DNA of 64,000 nucleotides from Synechococcus sp. CC9605 (GTDB taxonomy: Bacteria; Cyanobacteriota; Cyanobacteriia; PCC-6307; Cyanobiaceae): the NCBI RefSeq assembly GCF_000012625.1, contig NC_007516.1, positions 1,612,001 to 1,676,000 of the forward strand, written 5' to 3'. Shown piece after piece: positions 1 to 8,383 of this stretch. Position numbers and translations under genes: made by a program. Position 1 is the first letter of the stretch; every line of letters begins with the position of its first letter. Under the pieces are notes generated by a model. The model saw only the letters and a list, made by a program, of their open reading frames with translations, did not search any database and had not been told where the DNA came from.

Positions 1-181
1 CCTCGGGCGTTGGCGTTTTTTCCGGGGCAGGACGCCAGCCATCGGCAATCAAGTGGCGATTCGCCTCGAGGATGGTTTGCCTGGCGCTGAGCTGCGGCTC
101 AGGTCTGGCGAAGGCAGAGCCTCCCACCAACCAGGGCAGCAACAGCGGCATAACAACACAACGTGCCATGGAGAGGCCCAT
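1..181 (-). CDS. Secreted hypothetical protein, 5' part only
   Basis: This leftward reading frame runs off the left edge of the window, so only about 60 residues are seen. The N-terminus (MGLSMARCVVMPLLLPWLVGG) is a hydrophobic signal peptide ending near AFA, followed by a soluble stretch containing ARQTILEANRHLIADGWRP. An alternative ATG lies at 169. A purine-rich AGAGAGGG precedes the first ATG. The product is probably a small exported cyanobacterial protein; I do not recognise a domain in the visible part. Confidence 0.6.
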   Translation of the reverse strand, partial: MGLSMARCVVMPLLLPWLVGGSAFARPEPQLSARQTILEANRHLIADGWRPAPEKTPTPE

Positions 182-224
182 CCCTCTCTGACCTAGCCAT
201 GAATTGGAGCGCTGACCACAGGGG

Positions 225-1237
225 TCAGCCCGCGGTGAGCTTAGCGAGGGGCTGAATGCTGAGGGCGATCACCACACTCACCACAACTCCAACGGCAGCT
301 TTCCAGAGATCCGTGCCGATGACCTTGGCCAGACTGCCCCCCTCCCGGTTGGTGAACACGAAGTCGGATGTTTGTTGCCTGATCCGCAAGGCCAACTCAC
401 GGCCGCCGATCAGGCCCAGAAACACCCAAGTGGTGCTGAGGGGGAAGCTGGAGAGAAAGGCCTTGTAGAGCAGGCAAAGACCGAACAACAGATCGATCAG
501 CGTGGCCGAGCGCAAATCAGAACTGTTGGTCTTGGTGCGGAGCACGGCCTGAATCGCCCCACCCCCGGTGGCCACCAGGACACAAAGGCCCAAGCAGAGC
601 ACCAGCGTGCAGATGAGCATCGGGACGAGGTCCAACTGGCGCGGCAAGAACACGAAAATGTTGGCCAGGTCCTGCACCAGCCACATGCACCAGAGGAAGC
701 CGGTGGAGAACCACTGCAAGCCGTACCAGACCTTGCTGGGGTCTTTGCCGTCCTGGGAACGGCAGAACACCCAGCGCTCCAGCAACCACAAGCCCAGGCC
801 GTAGGCCGCCAGGCCTACGGCGAAGGCGAGGCCATACCCGTCAGCGAGCTGCTGAGCAACATGCCGATGTTGGCAGGCGTAAACGATGACAACACCAGAA
901 ACGAGGTGCTCACCGGTGCTCCCCACTGGGTAAGGGCCACAACAGCGAGCGGTGGAAGCACGTAGACCCAGGTGAACGGCTCGGGCCAAGGAAACTCCTT
1001 GCCAGGCACACTGAGGCGGCCCCAGGTGGGATCACAGTTGTTGAGGAACCAGCCCAACAGCAGCACTCCACAGGTGACCGTGCAGATGAACAGCATCTGC
1101 ACCGGCTTCGGCGTGCGTTTCCGGTTGGAGGAGAGATAGGTGCCGAGGGTCTGAAGCGAGTCGTTCGCCACCACGGAATAGGCCGCCAGCAGGAATCCGA
1201 CGAGCATCCAGATGCTGACGTCCATGAATCCGATCAA
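225..1237 (-). pseudogene. Polytopic membrane protein, frameshifted
   Basis: Two leftward frames together make one membrane protein of about 335 residues. The first runs from 1237 to a stop at 815 and begins MIGFMDVSIWMLVGFLLAAY. The second is open upstream of 815 and continues to 225 with further hydrophobic segments (GLAFAVGLAAYGLGLWLLE onward). The switch must fall near 830-860, where TGMAS in one frame is replaced by YGLAF in the other. The ANDSLQTLGTY and PVSTSF segments recall PiT-type phosphate transporters, but this is only a resemblance. No slippery heptamer is visible, so an indel (real or a sequencing error) is more likely than programmed frameshifting. If the indel is real, the transporter is inactive. 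Confidence 0.6.
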
Positions 1238-1630
1238 GCCGATGGTTTGCCTTCCTTGTAAAGAGCCCTAGGAGGAACGTCGGTGCTCCAGGTCACTCGG
1301 ACGTGTAGTGATTGAGGAATGTTGTGTGGTCGACGGTGATGCACCACCGAAGCGATTCGACCACGAAGGTACGTTGACGGACGAATCGGTGTTGAGGGAT
1401 ACACACCCAAATGTCTTAAGAACGAGCGGATTTGACCTCAGCCAAAGCCAAAGCCAAATCCCAGTTCCCGTCGGGCATCGCTCGGCCCGGCTTCCAAGCC
1501 CGTTAGCGATCTAACCTACGCATCATGAGCCGAAAAGAACACGGTTGCAGGGCGATCAGCGACGATTTTTCGACATTCACAAATTTTTTCGAGACCGAGT
1601 TTGGGACTGCTGCACGTCAAGGCTGTCTGA
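1238..1630. other. Intergenic region, no gene recognised
   Basis: About 390 bases separate the start of the frameshifted membrane protein from the end of the next leftward gene. Short open frames exist here, but none has a ribosome-binding site or a recognisable product. A short AGCCAA triplication lies near 1440-1460. It may be the upstream region of the frameshifted gene. Confidence 0.4.
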
Positions 1631-2143
1631 TCAGTTCACCACCTTCAGAGTGCGAATCCCAGTTGCCTTGACCCAACTGGCGAGCGCATCGATATCAGCC
1701 CGCTCGGGAATGCAGATGCAACCCGTGCCGGGATAACAGCGGTGGATGCCCAGAGCACTTCGGGTGGTATCGAAACGAGGGGTCAGGTCAAACCACAGAT
1801 CATTCCCCCATGGTTCCGGACGCCCCAGGCTGTACACACCAGCGGGCAGAGGGGCTGCATTGCCGGGGCTCCAGCGACGATCAGCACTCTGGCGCCGGGC
1901 TACACCACTGGCCGCTGGCCAGCTGGCCAGCAAACGCGGGCCGCGATGCAGTTCAACCTTCCAGATGCGGTTGCCGTCCGGAAACAGCTCGGCCGTGCGA
2001 CGGGTGCTGAGCTGCAGTGAACCGCCCTGCAGCAGCGCCGTCGTTGGTCCCTGTTGCCCAGGAAGATCAGCGGCCGTTGCAGCGACGCAGCTGCCCAGCA
2101 GCACAGGCACCAGTAGGGCGTGGCGCAGCATCAGGATCGTCAT
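1631..2143 (-). CDS. Secreted L,D-transpeptidase-like protein
   Basis: A 170-aa protein with an N-terminal signal peptide (MTILMLRHALLVPVLLG...ATA). Its C-terminal part contains GIHRCYPGTGCICIP, which resembles the H-x(n)-G-C-I-x-[IL] catalytic signature of YkuD/L,D-transpeptidase-like cysteine enzymes that act on peptidoglycan. The domain is short and the arginine usual after the cysteine is not evident, so activity is uncertain. I chose the ATG at 2143 because it starts the signal peptide; a longer frame to 2242 would put 33 polar residues before it. Its start codon shares the four bases CATG with that of the divergent oxygenase gene. Confidence 0.55.
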   Translation of the reverse strand: MTILMLRHALLVPVLLGSCVAATAADLPGQQGPTTALLQGGSLQLSTRRTAELFPDGNRIWKVELHRGPRLLASWPAASGVARRQSADRRWSPGNAAPLPAGVYSLGRPEPWGNDLWFDLTPRFDTTRSALGIHRCYPGTGCICIPERADIDALASWVKATGIRTLKVVN

Positions 2144-2912
2144 GAACGGTTCACCCACTTTGGGGCTGCCACGATGGCCTGCAGCAGACCAAGCCTTGGT
2201 GGACGTTCTCGATCTGTTTCCCCGCTCCATCCTTCGGGGCACCCTTCCGGATCCTCTGCTCCAACAGTTAATTGGGCTGAGCGAAAGCGTGCTCGCCCAT
2301 CCTGAGTCCAGCCCCGATGCTTCAGCGAAGCTGGCGGGTCAACTGCTTCAGCAGCGCGAACTGAGGCCTGATCAACCTGGCGTGCAAGAGCTCAGCAACA
2401 ACCACCTGCTGCCGGCCTGTGATCGCTGGATCCGCCATGTGATGGACCGTCAGCCTCCCCAGGGTCGCGGCCCCTGGGTTCCCGGTCGCTACCGCCTGCA
2501 GATGATTGATCTCTGGCTCAATTGCCAAACCGCCGGTGACTACAACCCCACCCACACCCATGGCGGCAGCTTCTCCGGAGTGATCTTTCTGAAGGTGCCA
2601 CCACAGATCAACGCCAACAGTTTTGATGGCCAACTCTGCTTCCACGGCCCGGAGGACTGGCACATTCAGTCGTTCCGCACCGGCATGGCGCACTACGTGC
2701 TGCCTGTGCCCGGTGAGTTCTATGTGTTCCCGGCCTGGCAACCCCATTCGGTGATGCCCTTCCGAGGGGATGGTGAACGCTGGTCGCTGGCGTTCAATGT
2801 GGTGGCGGCCCCCGGTGTTCCTCCCACAGCGATGCAGCAGCCCGCCCCCCAGCAACAACCCCTGGGCAACGTCTCGCTCTCGAGTCAGCGACCCACGGCC
2901 AAGGGCTTCTGA
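2142..2912 (+). CDS. Putative 2-oxoglutarate/Fe(II) oxygenase
   Basis: A protein of about 256 aa resembling the PF13759-type 2OG-Fe(II) oxygenases common in marine cyanobacteria and their phages. The centre has NPTHTHGGSFSGVIFLKVP, supplying the first iron-binding histidine(s), and the C-terminal part has PAWQPHSVMPF followed by GDGERWSLAFN, supplying the distal histidine and the 2OG-binding arginine of the double-stranded beta-helix. The substrate cannot be told. The ATG at 2142 is preceded by AGGA five bases upstream. A GTG at 2199 is an alternative without a Shine-Dalgarno sequence. The tail is rich in Gln and Pro. Confidence 0.75.
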   Translation: MNGSPTLGLPRWPAADQALVDVLDLFPRSILRGTLPDPLLQQLIGLSESVLAHPESSPDASAKLAGQLLQQRELRPDQPGVQELSNNHLLPACDRWIRHVMDRQPPQGRGPWVPGRYRLQMIDLWLNCQTAGDYNPTHTHGGSFSGVIFLKVPPQINANSFDGQLCFHGPEDWHIQSFRTGMAHYVLPVPGEFYVFPAWQPHSVMPFRGDGERWSLAFNVVAAPGVPPTAMQQPAPQQQPLGNVSLSSQRPTAKGF

Positions 2913-2954
2913 CGAGAACTGTCAGAGTCTTCCGATTGCATCTGTTCAGGATTC

Positions 2955-3206
2955 ATGGGTGATTCCGAGCCGCTCCAGCAGGCCAAAGCGATCGCAGCGG
3001 CGCTGGAGCAGCTGGCCGACCAACTGCGACCTGAGGTCATTCGTGCAGCACGACTGGATGACGACGGACGCCGCGATCTCGACCGGATCGAATACGCCCT
3101 CGGGACCATCGGGAAGGCCTTGATCTTGACGGACTATTCCATCGACGAAGAGAAGGACATCGACAAACTCAAGGCCTTCCGCGAGTCGCAGAAGGGAATG
3201 GGCTGA
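2955..3206 (+). CDS. Small conserved cyanobacterial protein
   Basis: An 83-aa soluble, acidic and probably helical protein (MGDSEPLQQAKAIAAALEQL at the start, ESQKGMG at the end). Its codon use matches the backbone, and it lies 42 bases after the oxygenase in the same direction, so the two may be cotranscribed. I know of no function. It ends three bases before the end of the convergent phosphoesterase gene. Confidence 0.6.
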   Translation: MGDSEPLQQAKAIAAALEQLADQLRPEVIRAARLDDDGRRDLDRIEYALGTIGKALILTDYSIDEEKDIDKLKAFRESQKGMG

Positions 3207-3208
3207 AT

Positions 3209-3970
3209 TCAGACGCTGCTCCAGCGCAGCACCCGGTGCTGAATGGCTCCATCAGCCGTCAGCTCGACCAGCCTGCCCCCCGGATCATCAGCGCGACCCA
3301 AGGGGCAGGGCTGCACCGCTTTGAAACTGCAGAGCGTGGAGGGGCATCCGAGCAGCAGCACGTCAGGCCGCGTGGACCAGGATCCCTGCCAATGCTGATG
3401 GATGTGTCCAAACAGCACCGCCCGCAGGGCCCGATGGGGACGCAACAGCGCCTCAAGACAGGCCTGATCGAGGAGCCTGATCGCATCCATACCGGCATCA
3501 CCGATGGCGATCGGTGGATGGTGGAGAGCGACCACCAGGGGCAGATCAAGGCGCTCCGAGCACCGCAGGCGCTGCTCCAGCCATTGGAGCTGAAGCGAGC
3601 CGAGCGCACCGGCAGCTGAACCCACCTGATGGCTGCTCAGCAGCAGCACTCTCACGCCTTGCACCAACAAATCAGCTGGAGCCGTCGTCCAGCGTCTCCC
3701 CAGCACCGCATCGAGAAGCAGCGGGTGATCGTGGTTGCCGGGCAGCAGGGCCACCGAGCAGCGCACGTGTTGGCTCAGGGCTCGCCGCAGCCGGGCATAG
3801 CCACCCCAGCTTTCGTCCTGGCAAAGGTCCCCCGTCACCAGCACCAGATCAGGGTTCAAGGCCCCACCAAGCTGGAGAGCTCGCTCGAAGTGAGCTAGGG
3901 CCGGCCGACCGCGCACCAGCCCCTGATCAGCGGCCACCAGGTGTGGATCACTGAGTTGAAGAATCCTCAT
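3209..3970 (-). CDS. Metallophosphoesterase (CpdA/Icc-like)
   Basis: A 253-aa calcineurin-like phosphoesterase. All metal-binding motifs are present in order: D-x-H in LQLSDPHLV at residues 5-13, GDLCQD near 50, GNHDHP near 80, HHPP near 150 and GHIHQHW near 190. This pattern matches the CpdA/Icc subgroup, which hydrolyses cyclic nucleotides, but related proteins act on other phosphodiesters, so the substrate is uncertain. Its start overlaps the end of the upstream Trp-rich gene by 23 bases, indicating translational coupling within a three-gene leftward operon. Confidence 0.85.
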   Translation of the reverse strand: MRILQLSDPHLVAADQGLVRGRPALAHFERALQLGGALNPDLVLVTGDLCQDESWGGYARLRRALSQHVRCSVALLPGNHDHPLLLDAVLGRRWTTAPADLLVQGVRVLLLSSHQVGSAAGALGSLQLQWLEQRLRCSERLDLPLVVALHHPPIAIGDAGMDAIRLLDQACLEALLRPHRALRAVLFGHIHQHWQGSWSTRPDVLLLGCPSTLCSFKAVQPCPLGRADDPGGRLVELTADGAIQHRVLRWSSV

Positions 3971-4181
3971 CGCTCTCGGGAATGGACTCCCATCCGCTGA
4001 TCCAGCGGGTTGGATCCTTCAGCTCACTCCAAAGCACCAGCTCGCGATGCGACGGAGCCAGCACAGCCGCCAACTCAACCCATCGCAGCGGGCCACGCCC
4101 GCCTTGCGTGATCAGCTCGAAATGGCGGTAACCGGCCACCGGGCGCTGGCTGGTCCAAGCCCGGGCAGGACGCCAAGCCAT
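3948..4181 (-). CDS. Trp-rich protein, TIGR02450 family
   Basis: A 77-aa protein matching the small Trp-rich cyanobacterial family TIGR02450. The spaced pattern W-T-S-x-R-P-V-x-x-Y-R-H-F, then [22 protein letters not shown] and W-x-x-G-W, follows the family consensus. Members often occur near photolyase or cryptochrome genes, but their role is unknown. It overlaps the phosphoesterase downstream by 23 bases and abuts the gene upstream at 4181, so all three are probably one transcript. Confidence 0.7.
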   Translation of the reverse strand: MAWRPARAWTSQRPVAGYRHFELITQGGRGPLRWVELAAVLAPSHRELVLWSELKDPTRWISGWESIPESDEDSSTQ

Positions 4182-4447
4182 CAGTTGGCGACGAACACCT
4201 GACTCACGGTGCTCTCAATCACGTGCCCCGAAGCCGCGATCATGTCGGTGTTATCGGCGATGAATTGCTCCATCACCCCGGGAGCGGCTTGCATCACCGC
4301 GCAGACCTTGCTGGGGTCGTCCTTGCTGACACCCCGGTAGAGCGAGGTGATGCCAGCGATTTTCTGAAGTGGCAGGGATGCGTCATAGGTGGCGACCCAT
4401 TCGGCAAATGACTTGGTGATGGTGAAGGTGAGGACGTGGGTTTCCAT
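4181..4447 (-). CDS. DUF3764-like conserved hypothetical protein
   Basis: An 88-aa soluble protein beginning METHVLTFTITKSFAEWVATYD, resembling the DUF3764 family of marine cyanobacteria (a ferredoxin-like, possibly dimeric alpha/beta-barrel fold is suggested by family size and pattern). The ATG at 4447 is preferred; an upstream start at 4459 adds only four residues. It is the first gene of the leftward cluster and diverges from fur, sharing a 146-base upstream region with it. Confidence 0.6.
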   Translation of the reverse strand: METHVLTFTITKSFAEWVATYDASLPLQKIAGITSLYRGVSKDDPSKVCAVMQAAPGVMEQFIADNTDMIAASGHVIESTVSQVFVAN

Positions 4448-4553
4448 TGACCAGAACAACAGCGTCGGCGGACGCTATCACCAACCTTCAACGTCCTCAT
4501 CGGCGACCGTTGGGATCCGACAAGCGGGCTGATCCTGAGGACAAGACAGCACT

Positions 4554-4581
4554 CTCATTAAGGCCTACTCTTGAGAATGAG
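4554..4581. promoter_or_regulatory. Inverted repeat upstream of fur
   Basis: CTCATT at 4554-4559 and AATGAG at 4576-4581 form an inverted repeat with a 16-base spacer, ending 12 bases before the fur start. The AT-rich half sites loosely resemble Fur-box hexamers and suggest autoregulation. The match to a classical 19-bp Fur box is weak. Confidence 0.25.
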
Positions 4582-4593
4582 CGAGGAGAAGCT

Positions 4594-5049
4594 GTGACAT
4601 CGTCATCTGCCCCTGCCGCAACGGACATCACCCTGCAGCAGGGGTTGCATCAGGACGGGCGCCGTCTGACCCCGCAGCGCAAACGGGTTCTTGAGCTGTT
4701 CGAGCGCTGTGGGTCCGGCTGCCACCTCAGTGCCGAAGAGGTGCACCAGCAGCTGGCGGCCCTTGAGATGAAGGTGTCTCTAGCAACGGTGTATCGCACC
4801 CTGCGCCTGCTGGCCGACATGGGTCTGCTCCAGGAACTGGAGCTCAGTGAAGGGGGGCGACGCTTTGAACTTGCCGTTGACGATCACCGCCAACATCACC
4901 ATGTGGTGTGCATCCGCTGCGGCCGCACCGAGGAGTTCGAAAGTGAAACCGTGCTGGCAGCAGGAGCTGCCGCCGCCGCCCATGTTGGTTTTCAGTTGAT
5001 TGAATCGAGCCTGAACGTGCGTGCGATCTGCCCGAAATGTCAGGGATAG
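4594..5049 (+). CDS. fur: Fur family transcriptional regulator
   Basis: A 151-aa Fur-family repressor. The N-terminal winged helix contains RLTPQRKRVLELFER and the recognition region VSLATVYRTLRLLADMGLL. The metal/dimer domain has the HQHHHVVCIRCG segment, and two CxxC pairs (CIRC, CPKC at the extreme C-terminus) form a structural zinc site. Fur proteins control iron uptake, though zinc- or peroxide-sensing relatives look similar. The GTG at 4594 is chosen because GAGGAG lies five bases upstream and the family normally begins shortly before LTPQR. A longer frame back to 4447 would overlap the divergent gene start. Confidence 0.88.
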   Translation: MTSSSAPAATDITLQQGLHQDGRRLTPQRKRVLELFERCGSGCHLSAEEVHQQLAALEMKVSLATVYRTLRLLADMGLLQELELSEGGRRFELAVDDHRQHHHVVCIRCGRTEEFESETVLAAGAAAAAHVGFQLIESSLNVRAICPKCQG

Positions 5050-5064
5050 ATCGCAACACCTGAA

Positions 5065-5265
5065 TCATTCAGCGCGAAATTCCTTGTCATAGAGATCAGC
5101 TACCAGAAGCTCAATCAGCTCGACGGACACCAGTTCCTTTTCGCGTCTCAAGGTGTTCAGCAAGATCTGAACCTGGCGGTGATGCATCAACGACACTTCA
5201 CCCATCTCCAACCATCGGGCAGTGAGAAGGGTTTGAAGACGTTGGCGTGGCGACGATGGTGACAT
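5065..5265 (-). CDS. Small hypothetical protein
   Basis: A 66-aa protein (MSPSSPRQRLQTLLTARWLE at the start) that is probably helical and charged, ending LVADLYDKEFRAE. Convergent with fur, 15 bases apart. The ATG at 5265 is preferred over a longer frame reaching 5331, whose extra residues are Cys/Arg-rich and unlike the rest. No function recognised. Confidence 0.5.
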   Translation of the reverse strand: MSPSSPRQRLQTLLTARWLEMGEVSLMHHRQVQILLNTLRREKELVSVELIELLVADLYDKEFRAE

Positions 5266-5369
5266 CAGGTGCGCCCTGTTTCGCACACTGAAGCCATCAA
5301 CACAGCCTCTGAAAAGGTGTGAGCAACACAAGTCTTCCGAAGCTTTTGTGAAGCGGACGCGCGGGCTGC

Positions 5370-5765
5370 TTACTGAGGATGCTCGTTGCAGGGCATCCAG
5401 TAGCGATCGCCCATGCGATGCACACTCTCACAACCCAATTGGCGCGCCTGTTCCTCCGCCTCTTCGCGACTGGGGTAGGCCAGATAGCGGGGATTGGTGG
5501 TGGAGCGGATCTGAATCAAGCCCATGCTCATCGGGCCAGCAGTGATCACTCCCATGGTATTGACACCAACCGCCACCAATCCCATCCCGACGATGGCGGC
5601 ATTGATCACGCCCATCGCCACAACACCAATCGAAACCACACCCATCGGCACCACACCGATGCAGATCACCCCCATCGGCACGATGCCAATGGAGATGGTG
5701 CCGAGGGGAGCCACGCCGATCGCGATCCGCTTCGGCTTGCTGCCGCAATGCCCGCCTTCAGTCAT
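5370..5765 (-). CDS. Decapeptide-repeat protein with DUF3721 domain
   Basis: A 131-aa protein with two parts. Residues about 12-85 are tandem 10-residue units of the form I-G-V-V-P-M-G-V-x-x (for example SIGVVAMGVI), predicting a small beta-solenoid or membrane-like Gly/Met/Val stack. Residues about 93-129 (YPSREEAEEQARQLGC...HRMGDRYWMPC) match the DUF3721 pattern seen in the gene just upstream: EAE, GC, H-x-MG, W-M-x-C. No signal peptide is evident. It lies three bases downstream of that gene in the same direction, probably one operon. Function unknown. Confidence 0.6.
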   Translation of the reverse strand: MTEGGHCGSKPKRIAIGVAPLGTISIGIVPMGVICIGVVPMGVVSIGVVAMGVINAAIVGMGLVAVGVNTMGVITAGPMSMGLIQIRSTTNPRYLAYPSREEAEEQARQLGCESVHRMGDRYWMPCNEHPQ

Positions 5766-5768
5766 GGA

Positions 5769-6008
5769 TCAGTGGGCTCCCTGGTGATCCGCATCACCGT
5801 GCTTGTCGCAGACCATCCACATCTCGCCCATCTGGTGAGCACCGGTGCAACCAAAACCTGGGGCCGCCGCCTCAGCTTCAGCCTGCGTTTTGAACATCGC
5901 CTGCTTTGGCTTGCCGTGGGATCCGGCCATGGCCGTTGTTGCCGTGAGCATCAACGCGGCGACAGCAAAACAGATGCGTTGCAACGGGAAGGCCTCTTCA
6001 CAGATCAC
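5769..6008 (-). CDS. Secreted DUF3721 protein
   Basis: A 79-aa protein with a signal peptide (ICFAVAALMLTATTAMAG) and a mature DUF3721 domain: MFKTQAEAEAAAPGFGC, HQMGEMWMVC and a His/Asp-rich tail. The two cysteines could form a disulfide in the periplasm. A GTG at 6008 starts the frame; a TTG nearer the hydrophobic stretch, after GAGG, is an alternative. It is followed directly by the repeat protein carrying a second DUF3721 copy. The family is restricted largely to marine cyanobacteria and has no known role. Confidence 0.65.
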   Translation of the reverse strand: MICEEAFPLQRICFAVAALMLTATTAMAGSHGKPKQAMFKTQAEAEAAAPGFGCTGAHQMGEMWMVCDKHGDADHQGAH

Positions 6009-6032
6009 CCCACTATGCCCATAACGCGCTGA

Positions 6033-6986
6033 TCAGCCCTGGAGCGCCCCGCCACAACTTGAGCCGGCGCCAGCGGTGCAGCCAAAACAATGCGGGGCGG
6101 TGTGGATGGGCTGATCCAATGGAACGGCCTCTAGGTGGATCAGATCACGAAGGTGACGCACCTCACCGGGGCAGGGCAGGCCGAGCTGCTGATTGAAATC
6201 ACAGTCGTAGAGATAACCCTGCCAATCGACACTGATCAGCTGACGGCACATCACAGCCCCCAGATTGTCCGGGTTGTGCGAGTCCTCAAGAAGGGTCTGA
6301 TAACGCTGCAAGTCGCCACTGCGTTCCAGTTGCTTGGCGAAACGTTGGATGGGCATGTTCGCCAACGTGAGCAGACGATCGAAGCGAATCCCCAATCCGC
6401 CCAAGACCTTTTTGTAATCCGTCTCCAAGGCTTGCTGGGGAGGAGGCAGGACCGGACCCAGCGGGTTGTAAACGAGATCCAGCTGCCGGTTTGGATCGCC
6501 CGTTCCATAGCCCAGGGCATTGAGCTGGTGCAGGCCGCTGATGCTGCGCTCAAACACGCCATCTCCCCTCTGTTTGTCGACGTTCTCGGCGCTGTAACAG
6601 GGCAAGGAGGCGGTGATGCAAACGCCCTGCTCCGCCAGGAATTCAGCCAGATCGTCCTGGCCAGGTTCGCTGAGGATCGTGAGATTGCAGCGGTCAATCA
6701 CGGTGGTGCCGCGTGCGCGTGCTTGGCGCACCAAAGCGCGAAAACCCGGGTGCAACTCCGGTGCTCCCCCCGTGAGATCGAGGCAAGAAATGGAATGCCG
6801 TTCAAGGATCTGCGGAATCAACGCCAGCAGATCCGCACTCATCATCTCGGTGCGCGTGGGCCCTGCATTGACATGGCAGTGGGCACAGCTCTGGTTGCAG
6901 CGGTAACCGAGATTGACCTGCAATGTTATGAGCTGTCCGCGCTTCAGGGGCGGGAAAACGGTCTCAACAACAGCCACCGGCTCCAT
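6033..6986 (-). CDS. arsS: Arsenosugar biosynthesis radical SAM protein ArsS-like
   Basis: A 317-aa radical SAM enzyme. The N-terminal cluster motif is CNQSCAHC (CxxxCxxC, about residues 30-37). DLTGGAPE follows, and the C-terminal DUF3641-type domain has CRQL, YDCDFNQQLGL, and the Cys-rich HCFGCTAGAGSSCGG end that suggests an auxiliary iron-sulfur cluster. This architecture is that of ArsS, which makes the adenosylated precursor of arsenosugars from dimethylarsenite. No arsM methyltransferase gene is adjacent, so the pathway assignment depends on the family. It precedes the DUF3721 pair in the same direction. Confidence 0.85.
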   Translation of the reverse strand: MEPVAVVETVFPPLKRGQLITLQVNLGYRCNQSCAHCHVNAGPTRTEMMSADLLALIPQILERHSISCLDLTGGAPELHPGFRALVRQARARGTTVIDRCNLTILSEPGQDDLAEFLAEQGVCITASLPCYSAENVDKQRGDGVFERSISGLHQLNALGYGTGDPNRQLDLVYNPLGPVLPPPQQALETDYKKVLGGLGIRFDRLLTLANMPIQRFAKQLERSGDLQRYQTLLEDSHNPDNLGAVMCRQLISVDWQGYLYDCDFNQQLGLPCPGEVRHLRDLIHLEAVPLDQPIHTAPHCFGCTAGAGSSCGGALQG

Positions 6987-7061
6987 GCGGATGAGGCTGA
7001 TTCTTCCAGAAAGAACGCATCCAGGCTGGAGAAACGAATACTCCTGCAGCTGAGCAGCTAA

Positions 7062-8270
7062 TCAACCCACCCGGCGACGTTCAGAGAGCTGTCGGAACCA
7101 GGCGATGTACTGCTCCGGACCATCAGGCATGAGCGCGTCAATCCGCAAGGGATCCTCCGGATCGGTGATGCCCTGCAAGCTGCCATCGGCATGGCTGGGG
7201 CGATCCACTTCTCCATGGCTGCTATCAACGAGAACAACTCGATTGGATTGACCGCACCAGGCACCGAGGTCCTGCAGCAGGTTGAGGAAACCGCGATCAC
7301 TCCCACCCCGCAACCAGCACGTGCCATCAGCCGATGCCGTGGATGTGACCGTGTCTCCCACCCCCACCAGCAATGGCATCCGTTCCGCGGGGATGCGCTG
7401 CTGCACCAACGCCAACAGCGCTTCGGAATCGTGGGGAGCCGTTCTTACGTTGAACGTCTCACCCAAGGGAGATTCACCCCAACGGCGCTGGATGTGCTGA
7501 TTAAGCAGCACCAGAAGTCCGGCCTCCTTGATCGACCCGGTGAGCATGAATTGAATGTCGGTGGTGCCCACATCACCTTCAGCAGCGGGCTTGATCCGTT
7601 CCTGGCCTTGCGCATCACGGCCCAGGTTGGGAGCCACATGCAGGAAGAACGATTTCTCCAGGCCCTGGGCGGCAGCCTCGGCAAGCAACTGATGCATCAG
7701 CTCCGAGAGCATTGTCTGCAGGGCCTGCTGAGTGATGACATCAGCGGGGACGAGTTCAAATATCCCGTTGAGATTGATGGTGGGTGAAACCTGGGTGTCC
7801 AACACCGCGGCTCTGGCCACCTCGGCCAGGTCATCAACACTCACCTGAGGCAACAGGCCCGGCAATCGCTCCATCAAGAGAGCTTCCATTCGGGTGGGGG
7901 CTGCAGCGAGAAAAGCCATTTCCGCCGGCGAGACCCCGGGGTGGCTGAGGTCACCAAAGCGATCCTGCAGCTGCACCCCTCCAGCCGCCAGGCCTGGCAG
8001 ATAACGGCCCTCACGTTTGGGGAGATCGGAATCCCCCAGGGCCTGCTCCACGAGGCGGTTCACCCCGCGCCGCCCTTCGTGCTCGCCATTGGTCAACACA
8101 GCGAATTCACCGTCCAGCGCGGCGACCGCATCCACATAGGTCGGGTCCATGCGCCGCGTCAGAGGATCCTTCACCAGTTGCATGCAGACACCGTCCAGGT
8201 CCTGCACGATCAGCAGGTCTTCAGCACCGGCGAGCTCCTGCAGCAATTGATCGGGCGTCAAACGGGGCAT
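7062..8270 (-). CDS. stpA: Glucosylglycerol-3-phosphate phosphatase
   Basis: A 402-aa protein of the StpA family, which dephosphorylates glucosylglycerol phosphate in synthesis of the osmolyte glucosylglycerol. The N-terminal DLDGVCMQLVKDPLTRR carries the HAD-like nucleophile Asp motif. VLTNGEHEGRRGVNRLVEQA and GVGDTVTSTASADG near residue 320 complete the expected phosphatase motifs. Length fits the family. The partner synthase (ggpS) is not in this window. A leftward gene, with its ATG at 8270, divergent from the Rieske oxygenase. Confidence 0.88.
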   Translation of the reverse strand: MPRLTPDQLLQELAGAEDLLIVQDLDGVCMQLVKDPLTRRMDPTYVDAVAALDGEFAVLTNGEHEGRRGVNRLVEQALGDSDLPKREGRYLPGLAAGGVQLQDRFGDLSHPGVSPAEMAFLAAAPTRMEALLMERLPGLLPQVSVDDLAEVARAAVLDTQVSPTINLNGIFELVPADVITQQALQTMLSELMHQLLAEAAAQGLEKSFFLHVAPNLGRDAQGQERIKPAAEGDVGTTDIQFMLTGSIKEAGLLVLLNQHIQRRWGESPLGETFNVRTAPHDSEALLALVQQRIPAERMPLLVGVGDTVTSTASADGTCWLRGGSDRGFLNLLQDLGAWCGQSNRVVLVDSSHGEVDRPSHADGSLQGITDPEDPLRIDALMPDGPEQYIAWFRQLSERRRVG

Positions 8271-8383
8271 GGAGGTTCAGGGAGGTCGCTGCAGCCGAAG
8301 GAACAGCGGTGCACTTTCGTCGCGCAACTCATTAGTGCCAAACCCGTAAGAAGTCCAGTGGGGGGCGGCAGGCAGAACCGCCG

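Noticed and set aside
815-870. Programmed ribosomal frameshift in the membrane protein
   Set aside because: No slippery heptamer or downstream stem is visible at the frame switch; a simple indel is more likely.
1308-1514. Rightward 68-codon frame in the 1.2-1.6 kb gap
   Set aside because: No ribosome-binding site or recognisable product; likely non-coding.
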